64,000 bases of DNA from JBBQLG01 sp964251665 (GTDB taxonomy: Bacteria; Bacteroidota; Bacteroidia; Cytophagales; Spirosomataceae), in assembly GCA_964251665.1 (NCBI GenBank), contig CAXUKO010000019.1, positions 1 to 64,000 on the forward strand, in the 5' to 3' direction. The notes below the pieces were generated by a model, which was not told where the DNA came from, ran no database searches, and saw only the letters and a program-made list of their open reading frames with translations. Each line of letters begins with the position of its first letter. Within the stretch, counting starts at the first letter, position 1. Positions 1 through 7,928 of this stretch are shown in pieces. A program made the position numbers and the translations under genes.

Positions 1-1
1 G

Positions 2-49
2 AGCTACAAGGGCTGGGTGGAACTGGTCCGACAGATTGGCATGAAGTAG
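2..49 (+). CDS. C-terminal tail of an unidentified protein (partial)
   Basis: The first 48 bases read as an open frame of 15 codons (ending VRQIGMK) closed by TAG, directly before a long hairpin that looks like a transcription end. This fits the 3' end of a plus-strand gene entering from the left edge. It is too short to assign a family, and the frame is supported only by its position before the hairpin. Confidence 0.3.
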   Translation, partial: SYKGWVELVRQIGMK

Positions 50-147
50 TGGGTCAGTAAGTGGGTCAGTCGGTAAGTCAGTAAGTGCTTCGCTCTGGAA
101 CACTTACTGACTTACCGACTAACCCACTTACTGACTGATCCACTTAC
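49..147. terminator. Long imperfect hairpin made of GTCAGTAAG-type repeats
   Basis: Two arms of about 39-47 bases (49-87 and 101-147) are reverse complements with few mismatches and a 13-base loop. Each arm is itself built from short direct repeats (GTCAGTAAGTG, GGGTCAGT). It sits between a plus-strand gene end and the minus-strand yebC stop codon, which lies inside the right arm, so it probably serves as a bidirectional terminator. Confidence 0.6.
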
Positions 148-857
148 CGCATGTTATGATACACGATCTGAACGTCGTCGTCCTCCTCAATTCGCTCCAG
201 TAGCTTATCAACATCGGCTGCTTCTTCTTCGGTAAGTTCTTTTGTATCGGTTGGGATGCGTTCGAATTCGGCCTGCTGCACATCGTAGCCTTTTTCTTCC
301 AGAAACTTCTGCAAGGCACCAAAGGCCGTAAAGTCGCCGTAAATAACGATCTGATTAGCTTCCTCGTCCAGTTCAATTTCGTCGGCACCATAATCGATGG
401 CTTCAAACTCCAGTTCTTCCATATCGACACCAGTAGCGGCAATCCGAAACACCGATTTACGGTCGAACATGAAGTCGAGCATGCCCTGTGTACCTAAGCT
501 GCCGCCTAACTTGTTGAGGTACGACCGGATGTTGGCAACGGTACGGTTATGGTTATCGGTTGCCGTTTCGATCACGAGCGCAATGCCGTGCGGGGCGTAG
601 GCTTCGTAAACGATTTCCTTATAATCTTCCTGCTCCTTCGAGGATGCTTTCTTAATAGCCCGCTCCACGTTCTCTTTGGGCATATTGGCGGACTTGGCAT
701 TCTGTATAATCGCACGAAGCCGCCCGTTGGTATCCGGGTCGGGACCACCGCCTTTGACGGCCATCACAATGTCTTTACCGATGCGGGTGAAGGTCTTGGC
801 CATCTGACCCCACCGTTTCATTTTTCGGGCTTTACGGTATTCAAATGCTCTTCCCAT
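144..857 (-). CDS. yebC: YebC/PmpR family protein
   Basis: A 237-residue protein of normal length for the YebC/TACO1 family. The N-terminal MGRAFEYRKARKMKRWGQMAK resembles the family start, followed by a region with GGGPDPDTNGRLR and NMPKENVERAIKKA, and the central YEAYAPHGIALVIE and TATDNHNRTVANIR motifs. Members are cytoplasmic and act as DNA-binding regulators or as factors that help ribosomes through proline stretches; which applies here cannot be told from sequence. The C-terminus is acidic (EEDDDVQIVYHNMR). It is transcribed away from lysA's direction of reading only in order: both are on the minus strand with 60 bases between them. The assignment is secure. Confidence 0.95.
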   Translation of the reverse strand: MGRAFEYRKARKMKRWGQMAKTFTRIGKDIVMAVKGGGPDPDTNGRLRAIIQNAKSANMPKENVERAIKKASSKEQEDYKEIVYEAYAPHGIALVIETATDNHNRTVANIRSYLNKLGGSLGTQGMLDFMFDRKSVFRIAATGVDMEELEFEAIDYGADEIELDEEANQIVIYGDFTAFGALQKFLEEKGYDVQQAEFERIPTDTKELTEEEAADVDKLLERIEEDDDVQIVYHNMR

Positions 858-884
858 TGCTGGTTAAAAGTTTGTGGTTTTATG

Positions 885-914
885 GTGATGTCGATTTCTT
901 AAAACAGACATCAC
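885..914 (-). terminator. Hairpin after lysA
   Basis: GTGATGTC (885-892) and GACATCAC (907-914) form an 8-bp stem just after the lysA stop codon. The run of T after it on the minus strand is weak (AACCACAAAC follows), so it could be a weak terminator or part of the yebC leader. Confidence 0.4.
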
Positions 915-917
915 AAA

Positions 918-2171
918 CTATAGTTGGGTTACTATTTCCTGAAAATGGACGTCTATCTGCCCGCGTAACAGATCCTCAAAGGTGTCGCGCTCGCGAATGA
1001 GGTAGGCCTGTCCGTCGTACACCAGCACCTCGGCGGGCCGAAGCCGGGCGTTGTAAGTAGAGGCCATTGAGTAGCCATAAGCACCGGCATTTTTAAACGC
1101 CAGTACATCGCCGGGTCTCACTTCGGGCAGCGGCCGGTCGGTGGCAAACGTATCTGTTTCGCAAATATACCCCACTACGGTGTACGTCTGCTCGGGCCCG
1201 GTTGGGTTGGATAGGTTCACTATATCGTGCCAGGCGTCGTACATCATGGGCCGAATCAGGTGATTCAGACCCGAATCGACATGGACGAATGTACGCGTTG
1301 GGTTAGTCTTCACTACATTGGTCTGCACCAGTAGCAAGCCGCTCTCACTAACCAGAAACTTACCCGGCTCAAACCAAAGTTGAATCGACCGACCGTATTG
1401 CTGGCAAAAGCCCTGAAAAGCGGCTGATACCTTCGCGCCCAACTCGGCCATATCCGTAATGTGGTCGCCCTCACGATACGCGACCTTGAAGCCACTGCCA
1501 AAGTCGATAAACTGGAGATCGGGGTAATCACCGGCGAGGTCGAACAGCACCTCGGCAATTTTCAAAAATGTGTTCCCATCCTTGAAATCCGAACCGGTAT
1601 GAATATGCAGCCCGATGACCGGAATGCCATATCGGGTGACGATGTCAAGGATTTCAGCTCGCTGTTCGCTGGCAATACCGAATTTGGAATCGGCATGACC
1701 CGTCTGAATCTTCAGGTTACCGCCTTCGGTAATGGCCGGGTTGATCCGAATACAAACCGGTTGCTCCGATCCATAGTGCTGCCCGATCTGCTCAAGCAGG
1801 GGCAGGCTGTCGACATTCAGTTTCAGACCGAGCGCAATAGCTTCCTGAATTTCAGACCACGCATTGCCGCTGGGGGTAAACATAATCTGGCGGGGCAGAT
1901 AACCAGCCCGCATGGCCAGCCGGGCCTCATTTACCGATACCACATCCACATCGACGCCCTGCTGCCGCATCAACTTCAGAATAGAAATGTTGGTCAGTGC
2001 TTTGGCTGCGTATTTTATTTTTAGATTAACACCGTGGAAGGCAGCCCGAAACTGATCGATCTTTTCGACAATTTTGTCGGCGTCATAGACATACAACGGC
2101 AACCCAAACTGTTCCGCTATGGTCAGCGTATCAATGCCCTGAATCTGATGGGGAAAATTAGTGTCCTGCAT
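918..2171 (-). CDS. lysA: Diaminopimelate decarboxylase
   Basis: PLP enzyme that decarboxylates meso-diaminopimelate to lysine, the last step of lysine synthesis. With the start at 2171 the protein has 417 residues. K57 in KYAAKALTN is the expected Schiff-base lysine. Further family signs are HIHTGSD, the phosphate-binding DFGSGF, FEPGKFLV and CETDTF, whose Cys belongs to the second active-site half in the dimer. An upstream Met at 2192 lies inside the -7 promoter element at 2190-2197, so the start at 2171 (MQDTNF) is preferred; it leaves a leader of roughly a dozen bases. Divergent from the PhoD-like gene. Confidence 0.93.
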   Translation of the reverse strand: MQDTNFPHQIQGIDTLTIAEQFGLPLYVYDADKIVEKIDQFRAAFHGVNLKIKYAAKALTNISILKLMRQQGVDVDVVSVNEARLAMRAGYLPRQIMFTPSGNAWSEIQEAIALGLKLNVDSLPLLEQIGQHYGSEQPVCIRINPAITEGGNLKIQTGHADSKFGIASEQRAEILDIVTRYGIPVIGLHIHTGSDFKDGNTFLKIAEVLFDLAGDYPDLQFIDFGSGFKVAYREGDHITDMAELGAKVSAAFQGFCQQYGRSIQLWFEPGKFLVSESGLLLVQTNVVKTNPTRTFVHVDSGLNHLIRPMMYDAWHDIVNLSNPTGPEQTYTVVGYICETDTFATDRPLPEVRPGDVLAFKNAGAYGYSMASTYNARLRPAEVLVYDGQAYLIRERDTFEDLLRGQIDVHFQEIVTQL

Positions 2172-2189
2172 ATACCAAAAAAAGAAGCG

Positions 2190-2197
2190 CAAATATA
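2190..2197 (-). promoter_or_regulatory. Bacteroidota -7 promoter element of lysA
   Basis: On the minus strand the bases read TATATTTG, an exact match to the Bacteroidota -7 consensus TAnnTTTG, about 19 bases before the chosen lysA start codon. No convincing -33 element is visible. Its position rules out the longer lysA start. Confidence 0.6.
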
Positions 2198-2208
2198 ATT
2201 GATTGCCG

Positions 2209-3603
2209 ATGAATCACCTGCCTGCCAAGCACGACCAGTCCTATCAAAAAGCAACTCCTTTCCGCCCAATACTGCATCAGCTCTTCCTGCTGTTGGCGAC
2301 ATGCCTCTTTTCCGGCAGCGGTCAGGCGCAGCCCCCCGTTACCTCCCCGCTTCAGTCGGGTCCGATGCTGGGCTACACCGATTTCCGTGAGGTGATGCTG
2401 TGGGCGCAAACCAAACAGCCCGCCCGCGTCCAGGTTCGTTACAAAGAAGCGAACAGCCCGCAGACCTTCCTGACCAATGAAGTAGCAACTACCAAAGATC
2501 AGGGATACACGGCTAAGCTCCTGGCTGATCAGGTGCTGCCCGGCAAACAATACGAGTATGACCTGCTGATTGATGGCAAACGAGTAGCTCTCCCCTATCC
2601 AACAGCGTTTCGGACACCAGCGCTCTGGCAATACCGCACCGACCCACCGGCGTTTACCTTCGGGGTAGGCAGCTGCACCTACGTGAACGAACCTACCGAC
2701 GACCGGCCGGGTACACCGTATGGCGGAGGGTATGAAATTTTTACGGCCATCACCGCGCAGAAACCGGATTTTATGCTCTGGACCGGCGACAATATTTACC
2801 TGCGCGAACCAGACTGGAATACAAGGACCGGCATTTTCCACCGCAATACCCACACCCGTTCCCTGCCTGCTATGCAGCCGTTGCTGGCCTCAACGCCTAA
2901 TTATGCCATCTGGGATGATCACGATTACGGTCCAAATGACTCCGACCGCAGTTTCTGGAATAAAACCATCACCGACGAAGCCTTCAGGCTGTTCTGGGCG
3001 AATCCGAATTACGTGTTCAGTGAGGGCTGTACCAACACCTTTACCTGGAATGACTGCCAGTTTTTCCTCCTCGATGACCGGACGTACCGGGCGCCCAACG
3101 AAGCCCCCAATGATTCATCAAAATCCTATTTCGGTCCGAAACAACTCAACTGGCTGATTGACGCCCTTACATTCAGCAAAGCCACGTTTAAGTTTATCGT
3201 AACGGGCGGACAGATTATCAATCCAGCCGCCGTATTCGAGAATTATTCGGTGTATGGCCAGGAACGGGAGCGGCTGCTAAAGGCGATTACGGCCCGTAAC
3301 ATCCCTGGTATCCTGTTTATCACCGGCGACCGGCACCATTCCATCGTCCATCGGCTGGACCGGTCGGGGGCGTATCCACTCTACGATTTCACCATTTCTC
3401 CCCTGACGGCAGGACCGGCTAAACCCCGCGATGAAGAACTCAAACAACCCAGTTACGTAGATGGTACACTGGTAACAGACCGCAACTTCGCCACCATGAG
3501 CGTTAGCGGCCCGCTGACCGACCGGCGGCTGACCGTCCGCGTCTTTGACCAAAAAGGGGCTGAACGCTGGAATCGTACTATCCGGGCCACGGAGTTGAAG
3601 TAA
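2209..3603 (+). CDS. PhoD-like alkaline phosphatase family protein, secreted
   Basis: A 464-residue protein with a hydrophobic signal segment (about 24-40, ending SGSGQAQ), an N-terminal beta domain with GPMLGYTDFREVMLWAQ, then a calcineurin-like metallophosphoesterase domain. Metal-site motifs of the PhoD family are visible: GVGSCTY, WTGDNIYLRE, WDDHDYGPND and ITGDRHHS. Such enzymes are exported phosphodiesterases or monoesterases that use Fe/Ca. The substrate is unknown. The frame can begin at TTG 2203, but ATG 2209 is the better start. A terminator hairpin follows at 3630. Confidence 0.85.
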   Translation: MNHLPAKHDQSYQKATPFRPILHQLFLLLATCLFSGSGQAQPPVTSPLQSGPMLGYTDFREVMLWAQTKQPARVQVRYKEANSPQTFLTNEVATTKDQGYTAKLLADQVLPGKQYEYDLLIDGKRVALPYPTAFRTPALWQYRTDPPAFTFGVGSCTYVNEPTDDRPGTPYGGGYEIFTAITAQKPDFMLWTGDNIYLREPDWNTRTGIFHRNTHTRSLPAMQPLLASTPNYAIWDDHDYGPNDSDRSFWNKTITDEAFRLFWANPNYVFSEGCTNTFTWNDCQFFLLDDRTYRAPNEAPNDSSKSYFGPKQLNWLIDALTFSKATFKFIVTGGQIINPAAVFENYSVYGQERERLLKAITARNIPGILFITGDRHHSIVHRLDRSGAYPLYDFTISPLTAGPAKPRDEELKQPSYVDGTLVTDRNFATMSVSGPLTDRRLTVRVFDQKGAERWNRTIRATELK

Positions 3604-3629
3604 ACTTTTCGCGTCCGTTCGAGTTTGAC

Positions 3630-3655
3630 AAAGTGGCCCGACTGGTCACTTTTTT
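3630..3655 (+). terminator. Rho-independent terminator of the PhoD-like gene
   Basis: AAAGTGGCC (3630-3638) pairs with GGTCACTTT (3644-3652) with one mismatch, followed by a run of T. It lies 27 bases after the stop codon. Confidence 0.7.
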
Positions 3656-3692
3656 ACGTTCGGTGTAACCCCATCGGCCCTCACTCAACCCT

Positions 3693-4727
3693 ATGAAAAA
3701 TCTCACATTCTGTAGCCTGACCACACTGGGAGCGGTGTTGTTAGGCCTGTCTGCTCAGGCGCAGGTAACCGTCACGACGTCGACCAATGCCGTGCCCTCG
3801 CCGGTTAGCACCCCCGCAGTACAACCCGACACCCTTCGCCCCAATTCGGCGGGTATGGCCATGCCGCAGGGCGACGATAAAGAGACCCGGCAAAACCGGC
3901 GTGAGCGCCGGAAAAACAAGGCAAAATCGGGTGGTTCGACCGTTAACACCAACACCAATGATTACCGTCAGGGAACAATGAGTAACGGTACTACGGTCAA
4001 CAACAGCAACACGACCAACTACAACAGTCAGAATGCCATAGCCCCGGCAACGGGCGTCAACGCTATGCCCCCAAGCCCCTCCTCATCCGGTACAGGCGGG
4101 ACGACGAGCAGCGGTGCGGGAACAGCCAATGGCTCTATGTCGACCGGTTCTACGATGGGGGCTACCACTGCATCGGGCAGTTCAGCGGTAACAAATGCTC
4201 CCGGCACTATTACCGCAGCCAACCCCGACCGGACGCTTAACAGCGGAAATCGCTCAAAGACCCTCAGCGTTGGCGATTTCATTGCCGCATCGCCAAACCA
4301 CACCACTTTGCAGAATGCCCTGCAAACGACTACGTTAGACAAAACGTTGATGGGCGGAGGGCCATTTACGGTATTTGCGCCATCCAATGAAGCGTTCAAA
4401 ACCTTACCGGGCCAGACGCAGCGCGTCCTGCTGGAAGGGCAGAACCTCGACGCCCTCAAAAGTCTGCTCTCGAATCATGTCGTTGCCGGTGAGGTGGATG
4501 CCGCCGAACTGACGCGCCGTATCAAAGCGGGAAATGGCAAGACCACGTTAACAACACTGGCAGGCAAAACACTGACGGTACAGGAAGGGGCAGGTGGTCA
4601 GCTAAACATAACCGACGAACAGGGCGTTACGGCTTCGATCAACATGCCTGACCATTACGAAACAAACGGCGTAGTACACGGCATTACAAAGGTACTGACC
4701 CCAAAAGGTATGACTCCGTTTCGGTAA
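3693..4727 (+). CDS. Secreted fasciclin-domain protein with a long low-complexity linker
   Basis: A 344-residue exported protein: signal peptide (about 1-23, ending LSAQAQ), a basic patch (ETRQNRRERRKNKAK, about 68-82), then roughly 100 residues rich in Ser, Thr, Gly and Asn, and a C-terminal fasciclin (FAS1) domain of about 140 residues. FAS1 marks are GPFTVFAPSNEAF, the SNHVVAGEV core and the terminal NGVVHGITKVL. FAS1 domains mediate adhesion or matrix binding. It is the first of two FAS1 genes bracketing the sigma/anti-sigma pair. A possible -7 element TACGTTCG lies at 3655-3662. Confidence 0.88.
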   Translation: MKNLTFCSLTTLGAVLLGLSAQAQVTVTTSTNAVPSPVSTPAVQPDTLRPNSAGMAMPQGDDKETRQNRRERRKNKAKSGGSTVNTNTNDYRQGTMSNGTTVNNSNTTNYNSQNAIAPATGVNAMPPSPSSSGTGGTTSSGAGTANGSMSTGSTMGATTASGSSAVTNAPGTITAANPDRTLNSGNRSKTLSVGDFIAASPNHTTLQNALQTTTLDKTLMGGGPFTVFAPSNEAFKTLPGQTQRVLLEGQNLDALKSLLSNHVVAGEVDAAELTRRIKAGNGKTTLTTLAGKTLTVQEGAGGQLNITDEQGVTASINMPDHYETNGVVHGITKVLTPKGMTPFR

Positions 4728-4813
4728 GGCAGTGACCGGCTTTCGTTGTTAACCGACCTGATAAATAGATTGATAACGATTCGGTACAAACTCCTGCACA
4801 TACTAAACCCCAC

Positions 4814-4843
4814 AAAGCCGCTTCTATCGGAAGGGGCTTTTTA
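4814..4843 (+). terminator. Terminator after the first fasciclin gene
   Basis: AAAGCCGCTT (4814-4823) pairs with AAGGGGCTTT (4831-4840) with one mismatch across a 7-base loop and runs into T residues. Confidence 0.7.
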
Positions 4844-4882
4844 CATTGCTGACATCGGTTGGTAATTAGTGGGTATTTCTAC

Positions 4883-4890
4883 TATATTTG
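4883..4890 (+). promoter_or_regulatory. -7 promoter element of the sigma factor gene
   Basis: TATATTTG matches TAnnTTTG exactly, with a TTG about 21 bases upstream (4859-4861) as a possible -33 element. A potential TTG start codon at 4888 lies within this element, which argues for the GTG start at 4912. Confidence 0.55.
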
Positions 4891-4911
4891 GCCACCTATA
4901 AACCCTCTACA

Positions 4912-5478
4912 GTGAAGCGTTCACAGCCGTTAGTGTCGGAAGAAGTCTTGGTTGAAAAACTAAGTCAGCGCGACGAGCAGGCTTTCCAGTGGCTGTATGA
5001 CCAGTATTCGCCCGCCCTCTACGGCGTTGTGCTGAAGATTGTCAAAGACGACGAGCACGCCAAAGATCTCCTGCAGGACATTTTTGTTAAGATCTGGAAA
5101 AACCTTGATTCGTATGATGCCCAGAAGGGCCGCTTATTTACGTGGCTGCTGAACGTAGCCCGCAATACGGCCATTGACTCGCTGCGCTCCAAACGGGCCA
5201 CACAACAATCAAGTACAGTTGGCGCAATCCATCCTGAAGCCGATTCCGTACATATAATCGACCGCCAGCACAATACCTCGCAGCCGAACACGGATAGTAT
5301 CGGCATGCGGGAGATTATTGAGCAGTTGCGACCCGAACGAAAGCAGTTAATCGACCTGGTTTATTTTGAGGGCTACACCCACGAAGAAGCCGCCGAGGCC
5401 CTTAACCTGCCCATCGGCACGGTGAAAACCCGTGTGCGCTCGGCTTTACAGGAACTTAAAAAGATTTTTTCGCGATGA
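4912..5478 (+). CDS. ECF-type RNA polymerase sigma factor (SigK-like)
   Basis: A 188-residue sigma-70 family protein with only regions 2 and 4, as in ECF sigma factors. Region 2 shows QAFQWLYDQYSPALYG and DLLQDIFVKIWKNLDSYD, then GRLFTWLLNVARNTAIDSLR. Region 4 shows LIDLVYFEGYTHEEAAEALN and LPIGTVKTRVRSALQEL, the pattern seen in SigK-like proteins. The GTG start at 4912 is chosen because the longer TTG start overlaps the promoter. The last four bases overlap the next gene (ATGA), so the sigma factor and its anti-sigma factor are translationally coupled. Flanking fasciclin genes are likely targets, by analogy with mycobacterial SigK. Confidence 0.88.
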   Translation: MKRSQPLVSEEVLVEKLSQRDEQAFQWLYDQYSPALYGVVLKIVKDDEHAKDLLQDIFVKIWKNLDSYDAQKGRLFTWLLNVARNTAIDSLRSKRATQQSSTVGAIHPEADSVHIIDRQHNTSQPNTDSIGMREIIEQLRPERKQLIDLVYFEGYTHEEAAEALNLPIGTVKTRVRSALQELKKIFSR

Positions 5479-6311
5479 ACGTACCAGAGTATATAGCGTC
5501 AGGCATTCTTGAATCCTACGTACTGGGTGCCGTAAGCGAGCAGGAGCGTCGGGAAGTTAACTGTCTCTCGGCTATCTACCCAGAGGTCAAGGAAGAGCTC
5601 GACCAGTTAACGCTGGCTCTCGAGCAATATGCCCTTCTGAATAGTGTAGAACCGCCCGCCGAGTTGAAAAACTCAATTATGGCCCAGCTTGATTTTACCA
5701 AACCAGCCCCCGAGGCTATTGTCAGACCGATGCCGGTGTTCCGCAACGAGTCTGCCGAAGAGCCCGGCCCCTCCTACACGTATAAACTCTCGTGGATGGT
5801 AGCCGCTACCATTGGCTTGCTGGTGCTGGGCTTTTCATTTTATCTGTTTTCGCAACTCAGTACTGCCCAGCAAAGTGTGGCCGCCCTGCGTTCTAAAAAC
5901 GAAAGCATGGAAACGGACCTGAATCAACTGCGCGTTCGGCAGCAGCACGATCAGGACTTGGTAGCCCTGCTCAGTCAGCCCGGCACACAGGTGATTAAAC
6001 TGACGGGGAACGAGAAAGCGCCAACCGGCAACATGAACGTATACTGGAACGCCCGCTCTCAACAGGTGGCCGTTGACGTAGCAGCCATGCCCGACCTACC
6101 GGCCGATCAGCAGTACCAACTCTGGTCGCTGGTGGATGGTAAACCGATTGATGCCGGCGTTTTCGAAGCGGGTAAAGCCATTGGCAGTCTGCAGCGGCTT
6201 AACCGCGCCATTGGGCGAGCCGATGCGTTTGCCGTGACGATTGAGAAGCGCGGAGGCAGTCCAACGCCTAATTTGTCTAACCTTGTGGCAATGGTGAAGC
6301 TGACAGCCTGA
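5475..6311 (+). CDS. Membrane anti-sigma factor, RskA-like
   Basis: A 278-residue protein with an N-terminal anti-sigma domain (about 1-85; LESYVLGAVSEQERREV is typical), one transmembrane segment near 103-123 (WMVAATIGLLVLGFSFYLF), a coiled coil (about 128-155) and a C-terminal extracytoplasmic RskA domain with MNVYWNARSQQVAVDV, ADQQYQLWSLVDGKPIDAG and FAVTIEKRGGSPTPN. In the family the N-terminal domain holds the sigma factor until regulated proteolysis releases it. It overlaps the sigma gene by four bases and is followed by a strong terminator. Confidence 0.88.
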   Translation: MNVPEYIASGILESYVLGAVSEQERREVNCLSAIYPEVKEELDQLTLALEQYALLNSVEPPAELKNSIMAQLDFTKPAPEAIVRPMPVFRNESAEEPGPSYTYKLSWMVAATIGLLVLGFSFYLFSQLSTAQQSVAALRSKNESMETDLNQLRVRQQHDQDLVALLSQPGTQVIKLTGNEKAPTGNMNVYWNARSQQVAVDVAAMPDLPADQQYQLWSLVDGKPIDAGVFEAGKAIGSLQRLNRAIGRADAFAVTIEKRGGSPTPNLSNLVAMVKLTA

Positions 6312-6340
6312 TAATTTGTAACTATTTATTACGTTAAAAA

Positions 6341-6373
6341 AAGGCCTCTATCATACGATAGAGGCCTTTTTTT
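6341..6373 (+). terminator. Terminator of the sigma/anti-sigma operon
   Basis: AAGGCCTCTATC (6341-6352) and GATAGAGGCCTT (6357-6368) are perfect complements around a 4-base loop, flanked by runs of A and T, so it can work in both directions. Confidence 0.88.
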
Positions 6374-6405
6374 ACGTTTTATCAGGTAATTTTTAATCAT
6401 GGGCA

Positions 6406-6432
6406 ATCTACGCTCAAATCACTTGCGTAGAT
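6406..6432. promoter_or_regulatory. Inverted repeat upstream of the second fasciclin gene
   Basis: ATCTACGC (6406-6413) and GCGTAGAT (6425-6432) form a perfect 8-bp inverted repeat with an 11-base spacer, 65 bases before the start codon. It could be an operator or a leader hairpin. No function can be assigned. Confidence 0.3.
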
Positions 6433-6496
6433 ATTGATGTTAGAACGGTGGGAAATACCCAATCTCTATTTCACAAACCAATTCATTACAAATTTT

Positions 6497-7051
6497 ATGA
6501 AAATCAACATGAAAGTTACCCTGTTAAGCGCCCTGATGATCGCCTTTACGTTTGTTGCTGCTCAGGCCCAGAAAACAGTTATGGTCGGTGGTGCTCCTAT
6601 GTACTCGACTAAAAACATCATTGAAAATGCGGTGAACTCGAAAGATCACACCACGCTTGTTGCTGCCGTTAAAGCCGCTGGCCTGGTCGAAACCTTACAG
6701 GGTGCCGGTCCCTTCACGGTGTTTGCACCAACGAATGCTGCCTTCGACAAACTGCCAGCCGGTACGGTTGACAACTTAGTAAAGCCGGAAAACAAAGCGA
6801 CGCTGACTAAAATTCTGACCTATCACGTTGTATCGGGTAAAATCGACTCGAAGATGCTCATCAAAATGATCAAGGATCGGGGTTCGTTTGCCATGAAGAC
6901 CGTACAGGGTGGTACGCTTACCGCTAAACTGAACGGTAATAAAGTTGAAATAACGGACGAAAACGGTGGTGTTTCAACGGTACAGATCGCTGACATTTAT
7001 CAGTCTAATGGCGTGATTCACTCCGTTGACACGGTGCTGATGCCCAAGTAA
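6497..7051 (+). CDS. Secreted single-domain fasciclin protein
   Basis: A 184-residue protein: signal peptide (MKINMKVTLLSALMIAFTFV, cleavage after AAQAQ), a short spacer, and one FAS1 domain with AGPFTVFAPTNAAFDKLPAG, ILTYHVVSGKI and a C-terminal SNGVIHSVDTVLMPK. The start at 6497 is chosen because it places the signal peptide at the N-terminus; the frame is open upstream to 6434 but those 21 codons look non-coding. It lacks the low-complexity linker of the other fasciclin protein. Its position next to the sigma/anti-sigma pair suggests shared control. Confidence 0.9.
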   Translation: MKINMKVTLLSALMIAFTFVAAQAQKTVMVGGAPMYSTKNIIENAVNSKDHTTLVAAVKAAGLVETLQGAGPFTVFAPTNAAFDKLPAGTVDNLVKPENKATLTKILTYHVVSGKIDSKMLIKMIKDRGSFAMKTVQGGTLTAKLNGNKVEITDENGGVSTVQIADIYQSNGVIHSVDTVLMPK

Positions 7052-7077
7052 TCCCTGATTGGGCAGGGAGCGAAAGC

Positions 7078-7119
7078 TGCCCCTCCGGCACGGTTCAAAC
7101 CGGTCGGCGGGGCACTTTT
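7078..7119 (+). terminator. Terminator after the second fasciclin gene
   Basis: TGCCCC (7078-7083) pairs with GGGGCA (7109-7114), with further imperfect pairing inside (CCGGCACGGTT with AACCGGTCGG), followed by CTTTTGTTTT. Confidence 0.55.
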
Positions 7120-7191
7120 GTTTTAGGGCAAACCACCGCAACTATCCTTCACTACGAAACGTTAACTGAACAGATAAGCCGCTATAAATCA

Positions 7192-7713
7192 ATGAACCGC
7201 ACCCTGGTTTTAGTCATCGTTTCGCTCCTGACTGTTGGCGGGTTAGCCGCCTGGAAACGCCATGTTGATCTGGCAGCTATTGCGGCCCGCCCGGTCGTTA
7301 AGGTAGTGCCACCCGGTGGCCGTCGGGTGGTCAAAAGCAATGCCGAATGGCAACAGCTACTGACCCCGGCGCAGTACAATGTCATGCGGGAAGAAGGGAC
7401 TGAGTATCCCAATAGCAGCCCACTGCTGCATATCCACGACAAGGGCATCTTTTACTGTGCCGGTTGCCATAACCCGCTGTTCCGCTCAACCACCAAATTT
7501 GAATCAGGCACAGGTTGGCCCAGTTTTTATGCCCCGATTGCCAAAAACGCGATTAATACGAAAAGCGACGGTAGCATTGGGATGGTGCGTACAGAAGTTA
7601 CGTGTTCGGTCTGCGATGCTCACCTCGGTCATGTCTTCGACGATGGCCCCGCCCCAACCGGACTGCGGTACTGCATGAATGGAGTAGCCCTGAAGTTTGA
7701 GAAAGACAAGTAA
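7192..7713 (+). CDS. msrB: Peptide-methionine (R)-S-oxide reductase
   Basis: Repairs methionine-R-sulfoxide in proteins. The 173-residue protein has an N-terminal hydrophobic segment (about 4-20) that should anchor or export it, then an MsrB domain. The zinc site is C89/C92 (CAGC) and C138/C141 (CSVC); GTGWPSF and DAHLGHVFDDGPAPTGLRYC follow, with C161 as catalytic Cys. The usual RYCINS is RYCMNG here. The extracytoplasmic location suggests repair of envelope proteins. A strong terminator follows at 7804. Confidence 0.93.
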   Translation: MNRTLVLVIVSLLTVGGLAAWKRHVDLAAIAARPVVKVVPPGGRRVVKSNAEWQQLLTPAQYNVMREEGTEYPNSSPLLHIHDKGIFYCAGCHNPLFRSTTKFESGTGWPSFYAPIAKNAINTKSDGSIGMVRTEVTCSVCDAHLGHVFDDGPAPTGLRYCMNGVALKFEKDK

Positions 7714-7803
7714 CCGGTTGTTGATACGGCTTCACGGAACCTCATTTGCGTGTCTGAAGAAAAACGGCTTAGTCCACCTAGTAACACCACGCCCGTACGG
7801 GTC

Positions 7804-7842
7804 CGAAAACAGCCATCGGGAATGACCCGGTGGCTGTTTTCG
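7804..7842 (+). terminator. Terminator of msrB
   Basis: A 17-base arm (7804-7820) beginning CGAAAACAGCC pairs with 7826-7842 ending GGCTGTTTTCG, with a single mismatch and a 5-base loop. Confidence 0.82.
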
Positions 7843-7865
7843 TATTAAATCGGGTGATTTTGCGT

Positions 7866-7873
7866 TATATTTG
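7866..7873 (+). promoter_or_regulatory. -7 promoter element of the PBP gene
   Basis: TATATTTG is an exact TAnnTTTG match 55 bases before ATG 7929. Because it lies inside the open frame that could begin at 7830, it supports the downstream start. Confidence 0.6.
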
Positions 7874-7928
7874 CGGCCCGCCAACCGGCGGTTTATACCC
7901 CAAATACCGTCATTACCTACAGGATCGC

